Below are positions 11,943 to 25,244 of a DNA stretch of 64,000 nucleotides, piece by piece (position 1 is the stretch's first letter; each line of letters begins with the position of its first letter). The notes beneath the pieces are model-generated. The model was given only the letters and a program-made list of their open reading frames with translations, was not told the origin of the DNA and made no database searches. A program made the translations under genes and the position numbers. This DNA is from Candidula unifasciata (Eukaryota; Mollusca; Gastropoda; Stylommatophora; Geomitridae), in the NCBI GenBank assembly GCA_905116865.2, contig CAJHNH020000504.1:438957-502956 (forward strand), read 5' to 3'.

Positions 11943-13277
11943 ACGAGGAATGTTCAAGAAAGTAATGCCTCCTAATTTTTAAATGCGTTCAATAGGTGAG
12001 AAAACCGATAAAATTCATTCCGAAATGTAGCCCCTAGTCTGAACTTCAAAAACTTATTTCCCAATTAAGTCTTCATAATTTATTAGAGTTTTTATCCATC
12101 TTTTCACAAGGGCATACATCCCTCACGGTAAAAATATGTTTTCTTATTCCTAACCCACTGGCATATGAAGCGTTTAGAGGTCTCTGTGTTTTTTATAGTG
12201 ATATCTGCGAAGATCCTCTTTCATTGGTTCAAACAAATTGAATCATGAAGATGCAAGATCGAGATTGTAACCAGGAAATGGTAATAATGTGCAGCCAAAA
12301 TCTGCAATCATTTCAATGGTGCGATTAGCGGTGTGTTGCATGGAATTATCGGACAACAGTTCTCTGATATTTTAATGGGCAAAGTCGCCGAAGACCAACT
12401 CTAAGCTTCTTCAAAGTTTCAATGTAATGGTCGGCATTCACTGTGTGTCCCTGAAAAATCATACCCTTGTTGGTCCAAAACAAAGAGGCCATAACTTTCC
12501 CTACATATGGTGAACCTTTGAACTTTTTTTTAGGCAATGTTGTGTGATGCTATTCCACTGATTGTCTCTTCCATCCTGGTTTAAAAAAAAAATGTACCCA
12601 AGTCTGATCACCTGTAACAATATTTGATAAAAACTCTTCTCCTTCAATTTCGTAATAGTGCAGGAGCTTGATGGCTATGCTTTTCCTTGTTTCTTTATGT
12701 CTGCCTATAACATTCTGGGTACCAAATGTGCACAGACCTTTGAATAAGGAATTTATGATGGTCTGGACACTGCCCTTCCTTACAGTCCATCCAGTGATAC
12801 CCAATGGTCAGCACGTATGTCAACTGGATGTGTGCTGTTTAGAGTAACTTGAATACACGAACGGCCAGTCTGCTTTGTGTCAGCCATTGAGGATTGACCT
12901 ACTACAGCTTCAGCACAGCAATGTACTTAGTGTTGGACATCCACTGCTTAAACTCTATAAACGTTTTCAAACATTGGGGTCTCGCCTTCAGCATTGAGGA
13001 ATTCTAAGGTAACAGGTTCAATAAAATCCGACCACAGTTACTTGCTATCTGTATGGACACTCTAGCACATGGGTCCGACCCATTGGTGTTGCATTCTCTG
13101 ATGCAGCAGACATCTCAGTGTCTACCAGATCACTGTATGTGCTGGAGTTGACTGCTAAAGACTTTGATAATTGGAAATGATTATGGAATTAGGTCCATAC
13201 TTTCATGGTCAAATGACATCTGATAAGTGTTGCCAGTATAATACAGGCCACACTACTTCCTAAAAATTTTTATGGTA
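11943..13277 (-). mobile_element. Mariner-family DNA transposon, dead full-length copy
   Basis: The 1.33 kb length fits mariner. The left end, TACGAGGAATGTTCAAGAAA, has an eroded inverted counterpart at 13236-13277. The minus-strand transposase has the first catalytic motif TGDQTWVHFF (near 12623), GKVMASLFW, the second aspartate in LLSDNSMQHTA (near 12345), and the region PGYNLDLASS. The third catalytic aspartate of the D,D34D triad is replaced by a TGA at 12243-12245. FNLFEPMKEDLR follows, then a frameshift. At least three lesions make it inactive. It lies antisense in a TE-rich intron, in the same orientation as the host gene. Confidence 0.85.
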
Positions 13278-13435
13278 CCAATTTTATATGTAAAAAGATC
13301 ATGTAATCACATGGTCAAGGAAAAAAGGCTAGCAAGTGATTTCAAAGCAGAATAACCTGGACAACAAACAATCCACTTAACAATTACATAAAACTGAACC
13401 ATATAAAACTAGCCATTAGTAACAGAGTTACTTAC

Positions 13436-13576
13436 AGTTATTTCCAGAAAGGCAGTGAAGACCAAATGATTCATCAGCACCATTGCCACAATCATCAAAG
13501 CCATCACAAATCTTCTCATCAGAAATACATTTATCGCCACAATTAAACTCATGATCCACACAGTGTTTCCCTAACT
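13436..13576 (-). CDS. LRP-like exon, LDLa repeat 8
   Basis: This 141-bp exon encodes the last class A repeat of the cluster: CVDHEFNC, CISDEKIC and DCGNGADE. The spacing before its last cysteine is longer (ESFGLHC). It is followed by the linker LSGNN leading into the EGF exon. The acceptor is TTCACAACAG and the donor is GTAAGTAACT. Borders are phase 1. Confidence 0.9.
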
Positions 13577-14089
13577 CTGTTGTGAACAAATGTCACTAGT
13601 TATTGCACAAGTACAGTGTGGCAAGTAAGTCAAAAGGGCACTAATGTTACAGTTATAGGTTACGTACAGAAAATGGACTTCAAGAGAGTTCAAACAGCTT
13701 ACATCTTGTCACTTGTAAGACGTTTTAAAATACTCAACTATTTTACTCATTTCCTTGTTAAAAAAATAATGAAATTTGTCTACCAAGACTAAGCATTAAT
13801 GTAAATCAACAACTGTATTATCTGTAGCCACTTCACTTTCCCCTACATCCCTCCCCTGCCTGCTCTTATACAAATCAATTTTCTTTTACTAAATCACTCT
13901 AAACAAAACTTGTGAATTCAAGGTAATAAATAGTATCAGGTCTTCAACATCAGATGCGCAAGTAAAAACTGCAATTCAAAGCAAAATGATCATATTCCAT
14001 TAAAAAGTTGCCATCAAGAAGGTTCAGATTTGTCATCTCTGCGAGAAGCTGACATGTCCTAAATAACTGCTTTTCTGCTGATATTCTGA
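13577..14089. other. Intron upstream of LDLa exon 8
   Basis: AT-rich; the polypyrimidine tract and acceptor of the exon at 13576 are at its lower edge. No other feature is seen. Confidence 0.5.
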
Positions 14090-14290
14090 AAAAGGCGAGT
14101 GCTTGCAGACAACTTATCATAAACATCAGAAAAAGAATGGAGCATGTTGTAACCACCGGAAAAATCAATGGAAAGAGAGACAGACGAAGACAATGCGAGA
14201 AGATTCTTAATGGCCTTGCATCATGGCATGGAGGGGTGTCAACAAACGAACTGATACACACAGCTGCAGATCACCCAAGCTAGTCTGCAA
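14090..14290 (+). mobile_element. LINE C-terminal fragment
   Basis: The plus-strand frame reads RKRMEHVVTTGKINGKRDRR, then LASWHGGVSTNELIHTAAD. This is the positively charged C-terminal tail typical of LINEs of the RTE/CR1 type. A relative lies at 31360-31530 on the other strand. Confidence 0.6.
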
Positions 14291-14339
14291 AGCACTTGAA
14301 GATGATGACTGTTGTTTATTGGACATGATCATATTATTA

Positions 14340-14412
14340 TCTGTTTTACCCATATGGGTTCTGGGGCCCCATTTGTAGGAATACAAGAATAGACCCACTA
14401 ACAAGCAGATCA
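14340..14412 (-). repeat. Partial copy of dispersed repeat V
   Basis: Read on the minus strand, GGGTCTATTCTTGTATT and the following ATGGGGCCCCAGAACCCA match the end of the V copy near 59268-59310. Confidence 0.5.
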
Positions 14413-14819
14413 TGCAAGACGATGACTATCACGAGTGTTTCTTTTGAAGACGGGATGCATCTGCCTGAGAAGCGAGGAACCAGCCATCTGCGTACAAAAA
14501 AGTCTCATCTTTAAAAAGCAAAATTCAAATTCTAGATCAAGACTAAATTCCAGAAATGGACGAACAACCAGAACTTTCTACCAGAGTTCACAGCCAGTGA
14601 GCAAAAACATGGAAATTATCTGTTTTAGTCCTTGTCATTCTGTTTCAATATTTAGTTTGTACATTTTTGTTTGGCAATTGTCATTTCCTAATGCCAGTGT
14701 GATATAGTCATGTGTAATAGTTTTTATGAAATTTTCTTTTAAAATACATTTTAAAACCTTGTTAAAGCTTATCTATTGTTCAGTTGCAATTTGATCATTC
14801 AACACCATCATTCTCTCTG

Positions 14820-15540
14820 CTTTTGATGAGGGGTTCCAGAACAGACAGGAGATGGCAGTGGCAGTATTTGATCTTGAGTATGCCTACAACAGAATCAGAT
14901 GTGATATTTTGATATCTGCACTCACAAAGAAGGGGGTTTGTTCTTAGCTGGTGAATTGTACAGCAGCTGCCCTCCAATCACATATGGGTGGCTTTCGTCT
15001 GGGTACATGGACTCAGAACATGGACTACCAAAGGGTTCTGCAATTTCACCAGTGCTCTTCAATATGTATACAAGCAAGATTGCAGACTTAAAGCACTAGA
15101 TGTTGGAAGGATATTGACATTTGCAGGTGATGTTCTTGCATATAGGCAGGAGAATGATAAGCAACAGACAGTACAAGAGCTACAGGCAACTCTGCAGACA
15201 ATGTGACTGACTTGTGTGAAGACAATGTGACTGACTAGTGTGCAGAGATGGGTGCTGTTCGTTAACTCAGAAAAGGTGGTTTTAGGGGGCTCTCTGGACA
15301 GTATTGTAAGAGCCAAAGTTCCAAGCCTCACAGTTAATGACAAAAATATCAAAAGAGAAAGTATACTGAGGTGTCCTGCTGTAATTTTCAATAAAAGCCT
15401 GTCTTTCATGGATCATGTGGAAGCAGAAAGGACTCAATGCTCTTAAGATTATGGCAGTAACAAACATGGAACAAAGAATGCTGTTCACAGTGTTAAAAAA
15501 TGTGATCCTGTCAGATCACTTTACCAGCACTTAATCATCT
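14820..15540 (+). mobile_element. Non-LTR retrotransposon copy D, RT fragment
   Basis: Reverse transcriptase sequence of the RNase H LINE family: GFQNRQEMAVAVFDLEYAYN (motif A) near 14827, and the catalytic box at 15120-15131 reading FAGD in place of FADD. FNKSLSFMDHVEAE follows. Many stops and shifts are present. It is cut off at both ends and abuts a different LINE. Confidence 0.75.
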
Positions 15541-15545
15541 CAGTT

Positions 15546-16425
15546 GCCCGTGTGTCACCGGGGCCCTCACAGGAAGCAAAGAATAGTAACACTGCACCCT
15601 ACCAGGCATGTCGTAAGAGGTGACTAAGGGTAGGGTTGAGCTTGAGGTTGGCTACCTCATCCTGTAAAAACAATAGCCAAAAAAACCAACCAACCATGGA
15701 TAAGTCAATAAGAGAAGTGAGTAAAAGCTAGCCAACCAAAATGAGGGGAGACACTTCAAGTAGAAGAAGTATGACACAGTACGGAGAAAGCCGAAAGGAG
15801 TCCGGATTGTTGACGTATCTCCTCTCATCTAGGAAAACCTCCAGAACTGGCACGTGGAATGTTAGAACTCTCTATGATATAGGGAGAACAATGGAAGTAG
15901 CAAGGGAAATGAAACATTATAGAATTAGTATTTTAGGGTTAAATGAAACTAGATGGACTGGGGCGGGGAAAAGTATTCTAAATTCAGAGAAAACTATTTT
16001 GTTCTCAGGACACACAGAGGAAAATTCGCCCCACAGAGAAGGAGTGGCCCTGATGCTATCAAAAGAAGCAGACAGGACACTAATAGAATGGGAGGCTGTC
16101 AGTCCCAAAATAATAAGAACATCTTTTAGAACAGCGAAACAGAAGGTGAACATACAGTGTTATGCATCAAAAAAAGATACAGATTAATTAGTTAAGGAAG
16201 AATTTTACATGCAGCTTCCAAATATTATAAACAATGAAAGAAAGGGCAACATAAAAATGTTCATTGGTGATTTGAAGGCTAAGATAGGATCAGATAACAC
16301 AGGTTATGAAGAGATAATGGGCAGACATGGTCTTGGAGTAACAAATGAAAATGGAGAAATATTCACACATTTTTGTGCAAGAAACCAGTATGCTATTGAT
16401 GGAAGTATTTTTTTCCATAAATGTT
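15546..16425 (+). mobile_element. LINE 5' fragment with APE-type endonuclease
   Basis: A GC-rich leader (15546-15680) precedes an open frame at 15741-16187. That frame has RTGTWNVRTLYD and LGLNETRWTGAGK, the N-terminal APE endonuclease motifs of RTE/CR1-type LINEs, including the catalytic-type NETRW. After a stop, FIGDLKAKIGSDN (16265) gives the GD-N core. The copy stops abruptly at an inverted RNase H LINE copy. The reverse transcriptase is missing. Confidence 0.75.
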
Positions 16426-16429
16426 GAAT

Positions 16430-17110
16430 GTTGAATTAAGAATCTACATCACAGCACTCAGGACACCCCCATAAACGCTATGTCCCTATCTTCAGCAGCA
16501 AGTAAAGAGTTAAAATTCTGATGGTACTAATTACTGTATGATTGTATCTCCGTCTCTCCTTTCCCCTGAGTGTTGCACGTAGGCCAGATCCCCTTGTAAC
16601 TCCTCACAGTGCCATTCTCCTCAGACCGCGATGATCTATCTGTTCCTCTGCACTGTTCACTCACTCCCAAAGGGCCCTCACAACATCCAGCTTGTCATAC
16701 ATCAGTTCACCACCAAGTGGTGCAGAACCAGCCAGTCTATCTGCCTGCTCATTTCCCAACACACTGGCATGACCTGGAGAAAATATCCAAAGGATGCTAA
16801 CTACTCGGGACCTCTGAAGTGGTGTTTACCACTCTGCACTCTGCACGGAGCATGCCTGTCTCCATCTTTCTCAGAATGCTTTGTGAGTTAGTTACAATGA
16901 TGACATGTGTTTACAGATGATTCTTAAGCCAGCGGAAGCAGCAATGACTGCCTCCACCTCCATTCTCAAAATAGACGTTATGATATCATATGCCAGGCTT
17001 TGTTGCACCAGGTGACATCCATTCACCTTCGCTATAAACCCCCATGAACTTCGTTTGCCCCTCAACACAGAGCCATCAATATATATACAATCACATCAAT
17101 CGGGCGGGAA
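16430..17110 (-). mobile_element. RNase H LINE copy E, 3' end
   Basis: Reading backwards from 17110 gives the RNase H region (TTDGS-like area, RMEVEAV) down to the family terminus at about 16435 (antisense of CPECCDV). Frames are broken. It faces copy F head to head. Confidence 0.7.
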
Positions 17111-17687
17111 TTGTCATGAAAATCTTTAGTGCAAGACAGCCTAGCAAATGACAAAACAACATCTAGCATGAGAATGGAGGTGCAGGTTGTAACTGTTGGT
17201 CCTCAATGGCTAGAGAACAAGATGTATACACAAGTCGTAATTTTTAAAGACTCTGAAAGCATACTGAGAAAGGTGAAGACAGGGATGCTTTGAGCAGAGT
17301 GGCAAGCTTCACTTGGATGGTCACGGGTAGTGAGCATACTTTGAATCTTTTCTCTAGGCATGGTGGGTAATGAACAGACAGACAGATTGGCTGGATCTGC
17401 ACCACTAGGTGATGAAAGGATACATGACAAGGCAGATGTGTTCAAGGCCCTTTGGGAACAATCAATGGAATCAGTAGAGAAACAAGATTATTATGGCCTT
17501 GAGAGAATGAGGCACCTGGGTGTAATCAGAGGGTCTGGCCAGCTCACTACACTCAGAGGAAAGACAAGACGGGCATATAACCAGATTGTGTCCAGTACGA
17601 TTAGTATTGGAACTCTGCCAACTCTGGTGAATATGAGGACGGAGCATGCATAGGAATGCCCTGAGTGCAGTGATGTCAACTCAACTC
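17111..17687 (+). mobile_element. RNase H LINE copy F, 3' end
   Basis: RNase H fragment starting mid-domain with SLVQDSLANDKTTSSMRMEV, then KDSESILRKVKTGML, a broken middle, and an open stretch at 17360-17653 (MVGNEQTDRLAGSAPLGDER). VTDSES has become FKDSES, so it differs at an active-site region. It ends at the family terminus near 17685. Confidence 0.75.
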
Positions 17688-18775
17688 ATCCTGTCAGTGA
17701 TAGATTATGGACTTGGAAGGCTTACCATATCAAAGAGTCAGCTGATGAAACTTGAATGCATACAGAATGAAGCCACGAGGGATACAAGAGATACCCGGGT
17801 AGTATGTATGAAATAGATATACTTGCACTTCCTAACACTGCACACAGGTTCAAAGATTTGTAAGCGAAGTCATTTCTCAGAGTAGCTGCAGACAAGAAGC
17901 ACCTTCTGCATGAAGCCCTAGGTAAAGCTAAGGGTAACAGACTGAAAAAAAAGGAAGTTCTTGGATCATGCAGGCTGAAAACACAATTAGACATGTGTGC
18001 AGGCTTGATAAATTTTGGTGAGGAGAGGAGTAAGTTAAAGTGTTCCTGCAAGAATAAGAGTGTGGGGTTCTAATCACTTTAGGCCATGAGTGCAGGGACT
18101 GGTGATGCAGAAGTTTAACAAATGATTCATGACAACTTCCGTACAGATGATGTGGTTATCTATACAGATGGCTCAGTGTTGAGAGGCAGACAAAGTGCTT
18201 GGGGTTCATAGCAAAAGCGAATGGATGTCGCTTAGTGGAAAAAAGTCTGGCACATGATATCACAACGCCTAGCTTGAGAATTGAGTTGAAGGCAGTCACT
18301 GCTGCTTTCTGCTGGCTCGAGAATCGGCTGTATGCAGATGTCGAAATGTTTACTGACTCACAGAGCATGCTGAGAAAGGTAGAGACAGGCATGCTATGTG
18401 CAGAGTGGCAAATATGGCTTCAGTGGCCTCCAGGTTATGCAGGTGTTCTGGAAAGCAAGCAGGCAGATAGACTGGCTGGTTCTGCACCACTTGGTGGTGA
18501 ACTGATGTATGACAAGGTAGATGTTGAGAGGGCCCTTTTGGAGTAAGTGAATAGTGTGGAGGTACAAACAGATCATTATGGTCTGAGGAGAATGGTACTG
18601 TAAGGAGTAACCAGGGGATCTGTGGTCGGCGCTCAACACTCAAGGGAAAGGTGAGATGGACATACAACCAGGCAGTTACTGGTACCATCAGAATATGAAC
18701 TCTTCGCATGCTGCTTATTATGGGGAAGGAGCATTTGTGGGAGTTTCCAGAGTGCTGTAATGTCAATTCTTAAGT
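17688..18775 (+). mobile_element. RNase H LINE copy G, 3' part
   Basis: This starts within the RT end (LILSVIDYGLG-like) directly after copy F's terminus, with no spacer. RNase H begins at 18140 (VVIYTDGSVLRGRQSAWG), followed by frameshifts. It ends at about 18775 with the common terminus. Close in sequence to copies H and J. Confidence 0.72.
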
Positions 18776-19572
18776 CAACACTTAATTTTCACTATCTTAA
18801 TTCAACATTCAACGTGATTCTGTTTCTGATGGGCTATTTATAGTCAAACAGGGCATACAGATGCTTTCTCCAGTCTGTTCCATTATGTGCAAATCTGTCA
18901 ATATCATGTATGAGATCCAGTACAGCATCTTGACCTCTTTCTCATCAACATTTTTTTACAGTTTCTATTGGATGATTTTGCTTCCTTAATCCATTTAATT
19001 ACCATTTCAAAACCCATATTGTGATTCTTTGTCCCAGAATGTGTGAAGTAAACAATCATCTTTCTTTTGCAATTGTTAAGATCAGCGGTTGTGCAGACAT
19101 TTCTGTAATTTACTGTTTACTTTTGACATTATCCCGATTACTATTCATAAATTTTCCCAGCACTTATTTTAGACTGTTCATCAACTTTCACTGGCATAGG
19201 TTAGAATTCAAATAGCACTGGAAATGAAAATATGTAACTTTGTTTCAAAACTAGAACATTAAAGTTGTATATTTTGTTGAGGCATTTAAAAGCTGCTGTT
19301 GCTATGTCAATGTGTATCATTTTATCTTTGTATTTCATTTGCAATCAAAATTGCTATTTAAGTAGGAAAAGCAGTCTGTATCTTTTATTATCACTGTCTC
19401 AAGCATGGCATTTGTTTGATCTGTTTCTGATGTTATCATTATACTTGTCTACATCATAACTAATTTGTAGCTTGACTCTGATGCTATATTCGATCAATTA
19501 TATATTTTTTATTGCATGGCTCTGCCATTTTAACCTAACAGAACAAATTATCTGCAAAATCATTTCCTGGAA
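18776..19572. other. AT-rich intron, no recognised feature
   Basis: No domain or repeat is recognised. Confidence 0.5.
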
Positions 19573-19712
19573 ATGTGTATCTGATTATGACTAAATCCTT
19601 ATGTGTATCTGATTATGACTAAATCCTTATGTGTATCTGATTATGACTAAATCCTTATGTGTATCTGATTATGACTAAATCCTTATGTGTATCTGATTAT
19701 GACTAAATCCTT
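19573..19712. repeat. 28-bp tandem repeat, five exact units
   Basis: The unit begins ATGTGTATCTGATTATGACT and ends AAATCCTT. Five identical copies occupy 140 bp, followed by ATG of a sixth. It lies 85 bp downstream of a host exon's splice donor. Confidence 0.95.
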
Positions 19713-19796
19713 ATGAAAGATAAAATAAAATTTCAAAGGCAAGCAATAAAAATGTATTAATTATTTGAAAACAAAAAATAGTATATGTGTACCCAC

Positions 19797-19925
19797 CTAT
19801 GTTGGCACAGTTATTTTCATCCTCACCATCATCACAGTCAACTTCTCCATCACAGAAAAACTGTACCTTTACACACAAATATTGATCACACATTTTTTCT
19901 TCTGTCCCACATGTATAACCTCCAC
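19797..19925 (-). CDS. LRP-like exon, LDLa repeat 7
   Basis: This 129-bp exon opens with GT, which completes the last cysteine of repeat 6. It encodes one class A repeat with CGTEEKMC, CVKVQFFC and DCDDGEDE. The acceptor is TCTATTTTAG and the donor is GTGGGTACAC. The five-unit 28-bp tandem repeat lies 85 bp downstream in the intron. Confidence 0.9.
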
Positions 19926-20690
19926 CTAAAATAGAAGATACAATTGTCCAAACAGATGGAGGTAGAACTGGAAAAAAAATCACAACAGAAAGTAACTGCA
20001 AATAAAAATTCACCTGGACATTTAAAAAACAAACAAAATAATACTTAAAAACAACACCATCATTATCACGTGCCATGCCAAATATTGTGGAGAATCACTG
20101 TCAGCCTTCCCACATACATTTCAGTCTTGGATTAAGTCCTGAGTATGCCATGTGTTCAATTCGGCAGGGATTTCTACCTTCGTCTTCTTCTTTCACTCTC
20201 CCCATTATAAGTCTGCTAGTAATCATACGGGTTTAAACTTTATTTCTTCTCAAATATTCCAAGAAAAAAGATTTTACTGTCAGCACTTAACTCACGGTCC
20301 GTAGCTAAATTCACCAGCTTTTTTTCCAAAAGCTTTCAATGGCTGTTTTCACAGTATTTTTGACTTGTTCAAGAGTGTATTGAGCATATGCAGTACTTTA
20401 TTTGTGCTCATTCATGTGGGTATATACCTTGACTCCCAGCTTGACCCAACCTTGAGTGGGTACCAGGTGCAGCGGAAGTAAATGCGGCTGGCATGATGGC
20501 ATGATGCTGACCACATCACCCACCAAGTGCCGACTGGTCTATAAAAACACAGATCTAGCGCTATATGCCTAAAGGCGTGGAAAAGGGACCCTTACTTGTA
20601 CTGACACGTGGGTATATGTGCACAGATATTGTATTTTTACATCTTTTCTTGACTTAGTGGCAAAGGAGAGCAAATTAAAGTCATGTCTGC
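19926..20690. other. Intron, no recognised feature
   Basis: Includes the acceptor region of the exon at 19925; otherwise nothing identified. Confidence 0.5.
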
Positions 20691-22918
<2,228 letters not shown>

Positions 22919-22920
<2 letters not shown>

Positions 22921-23761
22921 GGGGGGGGGGGTTGTAACACTGATTGCCAAACGCATTGCAAAGATAAGCCGGGAGACAAAAATTGAATTTGGAAATCCAG
23001 CAGACATAAGTTTGCTAGGCTCTGCTCTCCCAATGTCATCCTGCCAGAAACAATCCCATGCTTTTCGTGCAACTAGAGATGCCGAGGTGCAGATGCGCAA
23101 GGCTGAGATAAAGGCGGCTGAACCTTCTTTCAAAAAGTACCAGGGCCTAATAAAATTTTTTACACAAGGTGATTCCATATCTGCTTGGACACAAAATTTT
23201 GAATGTATGGTTAATCACTATGAGGTCCCTTTTAAAGAGTGGTCACTAATTTACCGAAAACATTTAGGGGGTGAACCTTTGAAATTACTAGAGACAATCC
23301 CTACTGAAAAACTTGAGGATTATTACTTTGTCAGGGATAGAATTCTCCAACATTTCTCCCTAGATGAGGAATCTTACAGAAATTCCTTTAAAAATTTGAT
23401 TCCGAAAGCTGAACAGACATTTCTGGATTACATGTCTGAGGTGGTATCCACTTTTGACAAGTGGGTAACATCGGCGAAAGTGAACAAATCTTACGATTTG
23501 TTAAAAGATCTATTGATAAGAGACAAGGTGTTGTCAAGTGTCCCGAGCAGCATGAAGACGTTTTTGATTGAGCAAAAACCAGAAACAGTAAAGCAGATGG
23601 AAGATGCAGGTGCTGCATACTGGAATGCACACAGAAACATTTTTAGTTTCAATAAGGGTGCAGACATCAGCTACGGAGCTGCAGTACAACAGAAAAAAAC
23701 AATATACTCACGAGAAGAAAGGAGAACACTCGAGAGAGTACAAGAGTTACAGACCTCTTAG
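22919..23761 (+). CDS. Gag-like protein of the LTR element
   Basis: Open for 280 codons. From about residue 80 it reads [19 protein letters not shown], a long helical stretch, and [20 protein letters not shown]. This is the capsid-type fold seen in Gypsy gag and the related SCAN family. The true start is probably upstream or lost, because the first residues come from the poly-G and GA repeat. The frame ends soon after a run of seven A at 23692-23699 region, where coding continues in another frame. Confidence 0.75.
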
Positions 23762-24656
23762 AGATAGAGGACCAATAGTAACATGCCTGTACTGTAAGAG
23801 AGATCATGGTCAACGACAGTGGTGTGAGCAGAACCCAAAGTATGAAGATCATTTTCGTAAGAGAGAGAAAGCAATGCAGGAGAAAAATACAGTTAAATAC
23901 TGGCTCGAGTGTCGACTATGTGACTCCATCGATCACTTACAAAAAGATTGCAAGATGAGAAGAAGACAACATCAGAGTGCGGCTGCAGAAATATCTGACA
24001 GTGGCAGTGATTCTGAAAGCAGGTTATCTGATGGGAGTATGGCAGATGTACCTACAGCAAATGCAGCTGAGCTGGCAAATTTCTCTGATACATGTTGCCA
24101 GATCTGTAGAGATTTTAATGAGGATGGTAATCTAACCTGTGGTCACAGCGTGATAGGAGAGGCTAATACTGTAACCAGTTTCGATGGCCAGGTGAAACTT
24201 ACGAAAGGGTTGGTTAACGGCAAAGTAGCGACAATCCTGCGAGATTCTGGTACCACCGTATTGGGTATAAGAGAAAGTCTGGTGGATAAATGTGATTTGA
24301 CAGGGGAACATATTATGTGTCGAACCTTTTCAGGAGCGAAAGAAAAATATAAATTGGCATGGGCAGATATAAAATCGGCTTACTGCACAGGTAGAACAAA
24401 ATTTGCAGTGCTAGAAGACCCTATTGCTGATGTCATTCTGGGAAATTGTAGTAATGTGAAGGAGGTATCAAAAAGTGATATCTCAAAATGGCAGTATGAA
24501 AATATAGCCTGTAGTGGTGAGCCAAAAGAGCAGCATGTCAGTGCGAATGAATTCAGTGGTGAGTCAAAAGAGCAGTATGTCAGTGCGAATGAATTCAGTG
24601 GTGAGTCAAAAGAGCAGCATGTCAGTGCGAATGAATGCAGTGGTGAGTCAAATTGA
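23604..24656 (+). CDS. Zinc-knuckle and first retropepsin segment
   Basis: Meaningful sequence starts near 23700, one frame on from gag. The first knuckle is CLYCKRDHGQRQWC, a variant, and the second is CRLCDSIDHLQKDC (CX2CX4HX4C). The protease domain at about 24205-24450 has ILRDSGTT, the catalytic Asp-Ser-Gly, and IADVILGN, the matching hydrophobic-Gly end. The C-terminal end holds three 14-residue repeats beginning SGESKEQHVSANE, encoded by 42-bp units at 24513-24638, and stops in a broken fourth. Confidence 0.8.
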   Translation: MQVLHTGMHTETFLVSIRVQTSATELQYNRKKQYTHEKKGEHSREYKSYRPLRDRGPIVTCLYCKRDHGQRQWCEQNPKYEDHFRKREKAMQEKNTVKYWLECRLCDSIDHLQKDCKMRRRQHQSAAAEISDSGSDSESRLSDGSMADVPTANAAELANFSDTCCQICRDFNEDGNLTCGHSVIGEANTVTSFDGQVKLTKGLVNGKVATILRDSGTTVLGIRESLVDKCDLTGEHIMCRTFSGAKEKYKLAWADIKSAYCTGRTKFAVLEDPIADVILGNCSNVKEVSKSDISKWQYENIACSGEPKEQHVSANEFSGESKEQYVSANEFSGESKEQHVSANECSGESN

Positions 24657-25159
24657 GTGCGAATGAATTCAGCGAGACAAAAGAGTGTTTGCCAAATGCA
24701 TTTTTCGAAATGACAACGTGGCCTACTGATGAATCAATGCTGTCAGATGACGAGACAATATCACACGAAAGATTAATGGCAGCATACAACACTGAGACAC
24801 ACAGGGAAAGCAGTAAAGGTATCATAAACGGAAAACCAGGTTCAGTGATAACAACATCTGACACATCTTTTTCACTTATTAGAAAGTCCATATTGGAAAA
24901 GACAGATTACACAGGGGAAACAATAAAATATAAAATGGGAGGCAAGAAATGTGAATTGAAAATAGCTATGGTGGATGTTAAATCTCCATTCCTTTGCAGC
25001 AGAATAGAAGTACTTGCATGTAGAAAACCCCCTGCAGATGTCATCATTGCAGAAAAAGAAAATCCAAAGGGCTGTACCATGAAAGAAATACAGGAGTGGG
25101 AAAAGATTAATTACGTGCCAGTAGTGCTAGCCCAGACCCAAGCAAAAGTAAAGAAGTAG
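24653..25159 (+). CDS. Second, degenerate protease-like segment
   Basis: It starts just past the stop of the preceding frame. Residues 45-150 align with the first protease domain: KGIINGKPGSVITTSDTSFS against KGLVNGKVATILRDSGTTVL, then DYTGE against DLTGE, and PPADVIIAE against PIADVILGN. MKEIQEWEKINY corresponds to the tail of the first domain. The catalytic DSG is not preserved (TSD at that place), so it is unlikely to cleave. This looks like a tandem domain duplication. Confidence 0.75.
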   Translation: MSANEFSETKECLPNAFFEMTTWPTDESMLSDDETISHERLMAAYNTETHRESSKGIINGKPGSVITTSDTSFSLIRKSILEKTDYTGETIKYKMGGKKCELKIAMVDVKSPFLCSRIEVLACRKPPADVIIAEKENPKGCTMKEIQEWEKINYVPVVLAQTQAKVKK

Positions 25160-25244
25160 TAAAGAACATTTATGAGTTCATGGCATGTAACGGTGTGACA
25201 ACATAACTGCAATGTTGTAATTAGACAGCAGTCAGTGAGAGAGA

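Noticed and set aside
19711..20076. A 121-codon secreted protein on the minus strand
   Set aside because: Only 19797-19925 is coding (LDLa repeat 7). The rest is read-through into introns, bounded by clear splice sites.
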